From Flammeovirgaceae bacterium (GTDB lineage Bacteria; Bacteroidota; Bacteroidia; Cytophagales; Cyclobacteriaceae), in contig NZHT01000061.1 in the NCBI GenBank assembly GCA_002691385.1, positions 1 through 37,474 of the forward strand: a DNA stretch of 37,474 nucleotides, given 5' to 3'. The translations under genes and the position numbers were made by a program. This document shows positions 1 through 12,000 of the stretch, piece by piece (the stretch's first letter is position 1; each line of letters opens with the position of its first letter). The notes below the pieces were generated by a model, which did not search any database, was not told the origin of the DNA, and was given only the letters and a program-made list of their open reading frames with translations.

Positions 1-1
1 G

Positions 2-3000
2 GTCATAAGAAATATTGGAAGACCAACCGATTTAGGAAACACTGATTATTGGATTCAAGCAACCAATGCAGCTACAAGTTGTCAATCAACTGTTCAACAG
101 GTGACCATTGGTCATGTACCGACTCCACCAGTTATTTCATTAAATGACAGTAGTTCCAATACAAGTTGCGATCCAGAAAATTGGACAGGTTCTATCACAG
201 TTGATGTAACCCTAGATGGAATAGATGAAAATGAAGATGATTATACTTTCTTTTGGGATGTAGATCTTAACAATAATCTTGATGGTGATCCTGATTATAC
301 CAATCTGGGAGACTATACTGAAGATGGTGAGAAGCATAGATATTATCTCTACAAAGGGGGTAAAGAGACTTGGCCTAATGCAAGAGATCGTGCTGAGACG
401 CAGAACGGATATATGTTTATCCCAAATTCTTGGGCTGAAGAAGTCTGGGTAGCTGATAAAGTACGGACAAATAGTGGTGGTACCGCCTGGGTAGGACTAA
501 ATGATATAGTCATAGATGGAGAATGGGAAGATGTACTCGGCAACCCACTGGGAATCGGCGGAGGTAGCGGGTTTGTTCCCGATCCAAGTATTGACCTTTC
601 AAAATGGCCTCGAAACAATAGGCTGGCTTGGAATAGCAGCAACGAACCAAATAATGTAGGTAATGAGGATTATGCCCATTTTTGGGGAAGTAATCGAAGA
701 TATTGGAATGACATCTATGATAATCGAACAGAATATTTGGTTTTGGAAATACCTATCCCCACGGGTACCACGAATAAACTAGATAGCATACCAGCTGGAA
801 GGTATACGGTTACAACGAAAGGTCCTAATGGCTGTGAGAGTGCTCCTTTTTCTTTGGAAATACATGATGATCTACCTGTAATTGATGTAGGATTTAGGTA
901 TAAATTAGATCAAACTATTTGTGATGCAACAAAAAATGGAATTTATTCTGATCTAAATGGTGGTATCACAATTTTCCCTACCATTGACGGTGTCGGTGTT
1001 ACTAATTGGGCTTTACCAGCCAATGGAGGAAGAATTTCCATGTCGTCAACTGTCGCTGGTAAAGAAGGACGATATGCTATAGATGATGATACCGATGGAG
1101 CATATGATATAGATTCAGTAGATATCGCAGAAACGAGGGGTACTACGGACTATGATTACATAGATATCATATTATCAGGACCAAAATCTATCTCCGATAT
1201 AGTGATATGGAATGTAGAGGATATGCACAGTCGGAGATTGGAAAATGTGCAAGTAATGATATCTACAAACCCATTTCCTGCCGGAACTACATTAGCCGAT
1301 TTTGATGCAGCCAAAGCCAATAGCCTAACCATTGGTGGACGGGCCGGTGGGCTGAATCTTGGTAATCTTGGACCAGTAGTAAGTACAAATGTTTCCAACC
1401 CTGAGCAAGCTTTAGGGATTTCAAGATCTAACTACCGCAATGCGCAAATAGAGATTAATCAAACAGCTCAGTACATTAGAATTCAAAAATCGGGAACAAA
1501 TCCTGGTGGAAATAAATTAAGTATCGCTGAAATTCAAGTTTACGACACTGAAAGAAATTTTGAGTTTGAAGTTCAAAGAGATGCCGGAGATGTTATAGAT
1601 GCAAGAGGAATGTCAGCAGGTTATACAAAAGTCAGATATAAAACAAGAGGACCTATTACTACTGTAACAGGTTTGCCGGCTGGGAATTATAGAGTGAACT
1701 TGACAGATGCTGGTGTTTCCCTTTGTAGCAATCTCTATCCTGAGGTAGGTTCTTTTCAAATTCAGTCAAACAATAATGATAAACCCGTCATCGATGCAGT
1801 GGCGCTGCAAGCAGCCCATACCCCTAATACGGCATGTGCAAGCCCGAACGGAGAGGCAGATGTAACTGAGTTTGTGAGAGGTGGATATGGAAGCTTTGAC
1901 TATTCTTGGACTTATGCTGGAATCGAAGTAGGCACAGAAGCTTTATTAAGCGGTGCAGAAGCTGGTAACTATGGCCTCACCGTAACAGATAGACTATCAG
2001 GATGCACAGTAAGTACAAGTATAACAATTAATGATAATACCGCTACAATTGCGGCTGTGGAGAGTAATTTACAACACAATTCAGTTTGTGATCCAAATGA
2101 AAATGATCCAGCAGCACCAGATGCCAACGGTTCGGTTACCTTCAACCCTACAACAAATGGCAGTAGTTCTGGTGATTATACTTTTGAACTTACCTCGGCA
2201 GCAGGAGCTGTTACTACTACAAATGCAATAGGTTTAGATGGTATAAATGACTATATGAGTACCAATCTTCAACTTAGCAATATGGCAAACTTTACTATGG
2301 AGGGTTGGGTATATCCTTATGTAGGTGGTTCTAGAAAAGGTTTTTTTGGCAATAATAATACTATTGAATTTGGATTTAATGGAAGCACAACAATAGCCGC
2401 TTGGACTCAAAAAAAGGGAACTATCTCATGGAATTTTAATAATGCTACCTTTCCCTTGAGTGAGTGGCATCATTTAGCACTAGTTGGAACTCCAACTTCA
2501 ACCAGGATGTATGTTGATGGAGTTGAAAGAGCAGCTAAAACTTTTGGAAATATAGGAAACTATGGAAACGCGGGTTCAAGTTTTAATTTCAATGTAGGGG
2601 GAGCAGTATGGGATGCAGGTGGTAATCATGTCAAACAAAAATTTGATGACGTGCGAGTTTGGGATGTCGCCAAAACTCAAGTGGAGTTGCAAGCTGCTAT
2701 GAATTCAGAGCTAGTCGGAAACGAAGCTGGATTAATTGGATATTGGAAATTTGATGAAGGAGCTGCGGGAGGTAATAACACCGCTTTACCTTCAAGCATT
2801 GCAGATAGTTCACCAAATGACAATACAGGTACTTTAGTCAACTCTGCAAAGAGTGGCTCTAGTAGTAATTGGTTAGAAGGAAAAATACAGAAGGCCGTCG
2901 ATTCAAATATTCCTGCGACAGGAGGCGATGGACAATATAGCGATGTACGTTACACTGGTTCAGGTGCTTTTACCACAGTAACTGGACTTCCTGAGGGAGA

Positions 3001-6000
3001 CTATGTGATGACAGTCACTGATGCCGTTACCGGATGTACCGATGAATATAATTTTACTATCCTCCTTCAAGAAAATGAAAATTTTACTCAATTTGACTTA
3101 ATAACATCTATTACAACTACTCCAGACACTCAGTGTAATGATGATAATGGTAGCATTTCTTTGAATTTTGATGCCCTTAATGTGGCCCCAGTACTTGGAT
3201 CTGGTAGTTACACGGTTAAATATTATGAAGGTAATACAGCAACCGCTCCTGCTGCTGGAGACACAAGTATGTCAGCAAATGGTGTTGCCTTCTCGAATCT
3301 CAAAGGAAACGGAGATGGAGCAAGCGATGGCGTATATACAGTAATTGTATTTGATAATGAGACAGGCTGTTCTACCATGCAGAGAACACTTACCATTGAA
3401 TTTGAACCAGATGGACCAAACTTCACTCCGGTGGCTAAGGGTGATGCCTCAAGTCCTACCCGTGATAATTCAGTTTGTGATATTACACTGACCGGTGGAA
3501 CCTATAACGGTCAAATTACCATTAATCCGGATATAATTGGTACCGAGGCGAATTATACCTATGCATGGTTTGATGGTGCCGGTACCTCTACTCCTACCTC
3601 CTACACGGCCACCAATAATGTATTATCTAATGCTCCCGCTGGAACCTATACTTTACAAATAACAAGTATTGCAAATAATTGTGATACCACCATCAATTTT
3701 ACTATTGATAACGATTTTAGTGCTATGACCCTTACCGAGACAATAACAGATATGAGCGTTTGTGAGGGAAATGTTCTATATCCCAATGGAGGTATAGATG
3801 TTGTCGTTGGTGGAGGATCTGGAAATTACACGTATCAGTGGTTCTACGGATCTGGTGCTGATAATGCAAAAAGTCTTAATGATGCTGCTACCATATTTGC
3901 TCAAAAAGGAACCGCTGGTTTTTCACCTCAAAACGTATCTGGAGCCACGACGGCAAATATCTCATTCATTAACGGAAATGGTAATCCTGGAACTATGCAA
4001 TACACCTTACGAGTCCTAGATACGGATCGAGGTTGTTATGAAACGGCGACATACGCAGTTGGTGTAGAAGACCCAGGTCTTAGTGTTACCGCTGAGGTAC
4101 TTAAGGATAACTTTTCTTGTGATGCGTTAAATCCTACTGGGAGTGTAGGTATTAGTTCAAGTACTGGTGCCGTAACTCCTCAATTTGAATGGTATTTAGG
4201 TGTGGGTACTGGTGGGGCCCAAGTAGGAGCTACGGCTACAGTTGAAAATCTAGCTGATGGTATATATACGGTGAAATATATCGATGGAACTACAAGTTGC
4301 TTTGTCACCGACCAGGTTACCATCGGAGATTATACTCCAACTGTATCTGCAAGCAGTACTGGCAATACTCCACAAACCCAATGTAATCCGGCAGATGGTA
4401 CCGCCACGGTAGTCCCAGCAATTAGTTTTGTAAATAACGTCAATAGTGCTGTAGAGAATCCTGATAATTGGACCACTGGAAATTATACATATCAGTGGTA
4501 TTTAGGCCTAGATTTATCTACCCCTTTGACCAATGGCGTAGATCCTGGTAATGGTAGTGCACCCGCAAATGTGACTTTGGCTACGGTTACTGGACTGGCA
4601 GCAGATAATTATACTGTAGAAATTACTGAGACACAAAGTGGATGTTCTCAGCAGGTGCTAGTTACTGTTGCTGATGGTATTTCAGCTGGAGCCCCTGATC
4701 TAGCATTTCAAGTGCAAGATTTACCTGCATCCTGCCTAGCTATAGGAGAATTTTCAGCTAGATTGGCATCTAACCCTACCGGTAATACTTTTGCTTTCGA
4801 ATATTATGAAGGTGCCCAAGATCATACTTTAGATGCAGTGGGAACAGGACTAACCACGGGAGATCAATTGGTGGGAAATCCAGGTCAAGCTATCATCGTA
4901 GTAGCCAACAATACTGCAGCTATAGCAGGACCATGGTCTGATAACTCTATTGCCGATGTAATTTCTAAAGCATATACTATTGTTGTCACAGATCAAACTA
5001 CTGGATGTAGATATCAAGAATATTATAGCTTAGGCTATGCTGGTCAGCAAACCACTACGACTTTGACGGTGGAAAATGTGGACGAATGTCCGGATAATGG
5101 TGTGGCAAGAGTAGGATTAGCAGATTATGTGGACAGCACCAGTGCCGCCACAATTGCTGCCACAGCTGGCTTTGTTGATAATCAATTTGATGACATTGGC
5201 GAGTACATCCTTTACCTTTACTCAGGTACTGGTTTACCGCCAGATCAAGAGGCACCCTATGATATAGGTAATCTTACATTTCCATTTTTATATGATGGTG
5301 CAACTGGAATCATTACTGATGGTAATGGAGATGTACTTACAGGTAATCAAGCAGGTCCTGGAGTAGGACTCAATGCTGGGGAGTCTGCTGAGTTTCGTGG
5401 GTTGCTCGCTGGAGATTACATAGCTATTGCAAGAGAAAAATTGAACGTTTCTTGGCAGGTAGGAAATACTGATAGATGTTGGTCTGCAGTATCTTTTGAT
5501 AAAGAGTTAGTGGACCTCGCTTTTGCACCAATATTAAATGCTGCACCTGTAATTACCTCGAATACCAATTGTGATGTCAGTCTAGCAGACGGTGGAAACG
5601 GCCAATTATCGATAACTGTTAAGGAAAATCCAGGTGAAAACATCAATGATGAAGGTGATCGTCAACCTCCAGGTTACATCTTTACATGGAAAAACGCAAG
5701 TAATGTTACGGTGAAATCCGAAACGAAAGAAACTGAAATAGCTACTTCTACTACTGATGCTAATTTAGTAGCAGGCACTTACACAGTAACTATTGAGAGG
5801 GCATTTCGGAACTTCAACATGACCTATACAAGTGTTTCTGGCACCTTCTTGGCTGGTGAGAAGATAAATATTACTGCTGGTGGAACTGGAAATGGCTATA
5901 TCCAAACGATTATTAGCCCTACAAATTTTCTTTTCTACCCTACTTCAGGTATATTCAATGGAGCATTAACCTTTGAGGGTGTCACATCAGGCGCAGTAGG

Positions 6001-9000
6001 AACAAAACTTGCTGGTGTTCCTGCAAATGGGCCCTTTGAAGGAAATGGTTGCGAACTTGTTGAAACAATTATTCTAGATGATGATCCAGAACTGCATGTA
6101 GTAAATCAAGTAACAACTGTAGACTATAACAATTGTGATGCACTTCCCGCAAGTACTATTACGATCAGTGATGGTGATATTTTGGCTGATGGTGTCGGGC
6201 AAAATGCTGCAGATTATACTTATCAGTGGTTTAAAGCTGGAACTGCGGCAGCTAACAAGATAGCTGGTCAAACCGGTGCTAGTATTGATCTTTCAGCACT
6301 GGCTACGGCAGATCCTACCTTCATTATTGCAGATAGATATTATGTGATAGCTACCAATATTTCCAATGGATGTATTACCCCGAGTTTTGAAGTTGACGTA
6401 ATTGATAACACTTCAGCACCAGTAGTAAGCATAACTAGTTCCACACCAGATACATCATGTAAAATAGGTAATCAAGGAGATGGATCGGTCAACTTCGCTG
6501 TATCTACTCCTCAATTAAATAGTGATTACACCTACCAATGGTATCCTGGAGTAGATACTTCAGGTATAGCACTTACCGATGGAGGAACAATATCTGGATC
6601 CTCAGGTACGCTCAACGGTGCAACCAATGGAGACTATGCTGCCACCATTTCGGGATTAAACACTGGATCTTACACCATAATTGTTATCGATGCCACAGAC
6701 CCAAATCATACATGCTCTACGATCACAACTGTTTACATTAATGAAGATATCACTAGGCCGACCCTTGTTGCCAGTAACATAACACTACAAGACAATCAAA
6801 ATTGTTCCACTCCCAATGGTTATTTTGAAATCACATCAGTAAGCGAAAGAGGCGCTCCTAATCGAGTTTTATCAGCCTATAGCTATGCCTGGTTTCAAAG
6901 CGATGGTATCACCGCCATTAATGGTGTTTTATCAGATGTGGGAGCAGGGACAGACAATCGTGTTGATGGACTTATTGGTGGAACTTATTATGTTGAAATT
7001 ACAAATACTGCCACAGAATGTAAAGATGCTTTTGAATTCATAATTGAGGACAAAAGTGTCAATCCTCTTGTAAATTTAGTCTCCAGCACTGACGATACTT
7101 ATTGTAGTAATGCAGGATTCATCGGTGATGGTAGCATCACAGTTGCTATTACCGACGAAGGACGTGCCGCTGTCTTGAATGATTTTTCTGTAGAATGGTA
7201 CCGAGGCAGGCTCAATGCAAGAACTGCAAACGCTACTGATTCAATTGAATTTTTATATGATGATGCCGGCACAGTTCCAGCTACTGGGGTTGCATTTGGA
7301 GTTCCGTATGACTTTTCGTCCACGCGCGGTGATGCAGCCATAGGTGCTAATATATTAACCCTCACAGGGCTTTCAGAGGGTGATTATACGATTTTTATTA
7401 GCAAAAATAACGGAGCAAGCGATGCCACAGGAGATAATTATGAATGTGAAACAATTGTTACCTACACAGTGGATAAGAATTCACCATTCTTAAGTGTCAA
7501 ACATCCAGCAACCCCTGGTGATCTTACTAGTTATACTCTTGTAGATAATTTAAATTGTAATCCCTTAACAGGATCTCTAACAGTATTTGAAGTTCTTGTT
7601 GATGGAGCTAATGTAAATCTAAATAATGCTAGTCCTTATACAATCAATTGGTTAGAAACTGGAACTGGTACCATTGCTACCTCTGATGCCGGGGTATCTA
7701 TTGCAAATGATCAATTGACAGCTTTAGATTCTGGGACCTATACTTTCAATATAGAAAACAATAATACTAAATGTATCACAGATACGATTTCTGTTTTTGT
7801 CGATTCAGAAGTAATCCTACCTTTCTTATCAGTAGAGGTAATCAAGGAAGACATCGTCTGTGATGATATCAACTTCAATTCTACTGGAGAAGCAAATGCA
7901 AGTGTTATCCGAAATGCAGCCATCTTAGCTGCAGCCAATTTTTCATTTACCTGGTATACTGATGAGGCCGGTACAACTCTTCTAACTGAACCCGCTGGAA
8001 AAACCTATTTTTATGATTCATTGGGTAATGTGGTAAATAATGGAGATCCTGGAGCCACTGTAATAAAAAATGTACCAGAAGGTACTTACTATGTAAGAGC
8101 CACAGATATTGTTACACCTAACTTTGGCTGTATTAGCACCCCAATGCAATCGGTCATCATACAACAGTTTGAGAGCACTCTATTCTTTGGAAGTACTCCT
8201 AATACAGATTTCATTATTCAGAATTCCAATAATTGTAGCCCTGCCAACGGATCTTTTGAGTTACTAAGAATCAGTGAAACACGTCCTCTGGGTGAAGCAG
8301 ATTTTGTGAGTACTACCATGACTGATTATAGATTTGACTGGTACGAAAGTGTTTTCGACGAAAATGATACTTTAGGGGCAAATTTATTACCATTGGGGAC
8401 ATTTACTACCACTGCTAGATTTCCATCTGGAGCCACGGCAACTTCAGGCACCAATGGTGGAAATAAGGTCGTCAATTTACCCGAAGGTAAGTATTATATA
8501 AAAGCTACCAATACTTCCACCACAGGATGTGGTCAATCCGATACAACGGTGATGGAGTTTACAATAACACAAGCAACCATTGATCCTATCGTTGAGTTTG
8601 ATACTACCACAAATACCAATGATTGCTTGCGACCTTGGAATGACGGAGATGGTACAGCTTCCATTATTCTTCCTGAAGATGAAAGTAGATACTCTATAAA
8701 TTGGTTTCGAGGAGATACTGTTGGTGTAATTTACGATTCTACTTGGCTTTTTGGTTCTGATGTCGCTGCAGTGAATTGGAGATATGACAGAGATATCTAT
8801 GAATATGATTCAACGATAAGAAATACCAGACTTAAAGATTTGACCGCAATTTCAGATACAATAAGTGATTTGGGAGATACTATAATAGGAACGGCAGCTC
8901 CTAATGCTGGTTCTTATACCTCTTTAGTTGGTCTATCAGAAGGATTTTACACAGTATTAGTTACCGATAAAGTCACTCCCGGAGTTGGTTGCTACAACAC

Positions 9001-12000
9001 TTTAACGCTCCAAATTCTAAATAGTGAAATAATCCCTTTTATCAATGTCCCTGAAGCACAGATAACTAATAATATGAGATGCGACGAGCAAGGAACCGGA
9101 GCTATTTTGATTAATAGTGTGGACATTACACTCACTACAGGCAGCGACAATGTAGACGACTTTAATTGGCTCTTAACTTATGATGATGATGATACTACCA
9201 CTATTGGATTAGATACCATCCCAATTGTAACTACTGGAGTGGGAGCAGCTTCTCAAATTGAAATAGACAGTCTTATGGCAGGAAGCTACATCTTTGTGGC
9301 ATCATCTAAAATAACATTTTGTGAATCTGAATATACAATTGATATCCTGGGACGTGGTGTAGCCCCAGTGATCGATGATTATACCGTTTTCCCTGATTCA
9401 GATTGTGCCGGTATCTTACGTTTAGGAACCATTGAAATTTTAAGCATTGACAGTATTGCACCTATTACGCCCAATTATAACTTTCAGTGGTATGTGGGCG
9501 ATGATACATTGGGCACAACAGTAGACATAACCTATGGTGTTGATGGTACAACAAGCGTACTCTCTGGTGTAGCAGCAGGTAATTATACGGTTAAAGTAGT
9601 AAATACCGATAATGGCAATTGTATCTCCATTCATACAATGACAATTGAGAATGAACCTATCTATCCTATCGTTGAGGATATCTTCGTCAACAGTAATAAC
9701 ATATGCCCTCAAGCAGGTTATGCACCAGGGAATGGTTTCTTTGAATTAGGTTCTATCCGCTACGATGGTGTGACTATAACCGATTCAACCACTCTAGCCA
9801 ATGACTACACTCTGGAATATACGATGACTGATTATGATACCCTAACACCATTAAAAATTGATAGCCTAGCCCCTGGTACATACTCAGTATATGTTAGAAG
9901 AAATGATTCAAAATGTAGGTCAGAAGAAGTAACTACTTTCATTATTGAGAACAATCAAGTTGATCCAGTCATTATATTCAGCCAGATTCAAGCAGATTCG
10001 ACTTGTACTACAGTAGGCACTATACCAAATGGTGCCCTAGTAGCAACCGCAGATGGATCTTCAGGCCCTGGATTTAGTTTCCAATGGTCCTTGTCAGGTA
10101 GTGATCTTGGAACCAACGATACTTTATCTGATCTTTATGCAGATACCTACCAGTTGATCGTGACTGATTCGATCACAAAATGTAGTACCACGAGCACATA
10201 TCCCTTAACTAATGTCCCTTTTGAATTTAATATTACTGATTACAGTATAACCGATCCCGACCTCTGTGATCCTACAAATGGAATTATTGAAATAAGAGAA
10301 GTTGATCGTATTAGCAATCGAGTAGGTGCAGCTCCTCTCACCTATCAGTTCTATGAGACAGATCCAAATAGTGGTGGAATTATTGTTCAGGACAGTATAA
10401 TCAATACCTTTGCTCAAGGTATAGCAAATACTAGCTATTTTTTCCAGGCAAAAAATCTTGATTATGGATGTTCTACCGAGCTAATAGAAATATATCTCAG
10501 CGACTCTTCTTTGGTATTCCCTGAAATCAACCTCGCTTTTAATAACAAAGGAGAATTGAATTCTTGGAATCAGTTCTCGTGTGATCCCAATGCACCAACT
10601 GGTCGGCTTTCTGTATCCGTTGATAGTGTCAATGAAAATGCAAACTTTACTTATGTTTGGACGAAAAAAGTCTCTACTGGCAGTATTAATATAAGTGAAG
10701 TTCTTTCCACAACTTCTTCGGTGGCAGACAGCATTGCTGCAGGTAAATATGAAGTTGAAGTCACTAATATTATCACTCAATGTTCAGATATAGCTACCTA
10801 TACAATTGGAGACGAAATTCAAAATCCGCTTGTAGTCAGTACCTCGACCTCATCTAATATTAATTGTGTTAACCCTAATGGTCAAATGGGAGCAATAGTC
10901 CTAAATATTGGTGATAATCGTGCTTATAAAACGGCTCTTGATGGATATACTTATTACTGGTTTGAAGGCCTCATTACTGAATTTAGCCCTGATGTGAGCT
11001 TGGCTAAGTATATTGGTATGACAGTAGATTCTGTAGATGCTGGAATATATACCGTTTATGCAGTAGACAACACTACAGATTGTTTCACCTCCGATCCTAC
11101 TGCACCTTCATCTATTGTTGAAGTCGAAGATGAAAGTACTTTACCAGATCTTGACGTCAACGTAGTCAATGACTTAACCATTTGTGATCCAGAAATGGCC
11201 GATGGATTTGCTGAAATTGCAGATATTGATGATCAAATATTCATGTACACAATAGCTTGGTATAGTGGAATAGATACCACACAAAGTTTACCCTTCCAGT
11301 ATGGTACTTTTGCTGACTCGTTACTTGCTGGAAATTATTTGGCAATGATAACCAACGACATTACTGGATGTGTGCAGTTTGAAACCTTTACAATACTAGA
11401 CTTGACCGAGAGGGTTCCTCAACCCAATACCGTTCTTATCTCCGATAGAACACATTGTGAATATCCAAACGGGCATGTTGCAGTAAGCGTATTGGGTGAA
11501 ACAGAGTTTTATGATTTTACTTGGTACTTGGAAGCGGATCCTAGAATGTTAGCGTTTACCGGAGATGAAATAGACCAACTCGATACAGCTACTTATAGAG
11601 TAGTGGCACAAAATTTAATCACCACTTGTTACTCAGAACCTACTCAAATTACAATTAATAATGCTATCTCTGACCCTGCTTTTAGAGTGGAGGTAACTAA
11701 CTCATTGTGTGATCGAACCGAAGATAAATCAACCAATCAATTCACAGGAGGTGCATCTATCGTATTTGAAGAGTACCACACTATTGATTCAATTTCATGG
11801 ATCAATAATGAAAATGGAGAAGAAATAAATTTTGGAGATCCAAAAGCCTTCGTGCTCGGTAATGCAGCTCCAGGTGAATATACAGTTTATTTTAAACCTG
11901 AAAATGGTTGTTTATATGAGTCTAATTTCACCATAGGTGCCAGTATTACTGTGTATAATGGTCTATCAGTCAATGACGATGGCAACAATGACTTCTTTCT

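Larger units (their letters stand above)
131..11937 (+). repeat. Array of ~30 SprB-type Ig-like repeats (protein-level)
   Basis: Hand counting of the early-Cys motif gives about 30 diverged repeats of roughly 90-140 residues each, excluding inserted domains. Most contain one Cys near the first strands and one in a G-C or similar context before the last strand, which suggests one disulphide per repeat. The repeats are diverged at the DNA level; no long identical DNA copies were noticed, so this is an old array rather than a recent expansion. The fragment at 2-130 is the tail of a further repeat. Confidence 0.85.

Noticed and set aside
101-103. GTG at 101 as the start of the giant gene
   Set aside because: The frame is open upstream to base 2 and encodes a normal repeat end (Y-W-I-Q-A-T-N then a Cys), so translation starts outside the window.
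349-12000. Many antisense and out-of-frame open stretches of 60-100 codons inside the giant gene
   Set aside because: They lie wholly within a continuous repeat-protein frame and their translations show no signal peptide, domain or motif; they are by-products of Thr/Asn/Asp-rich coding.
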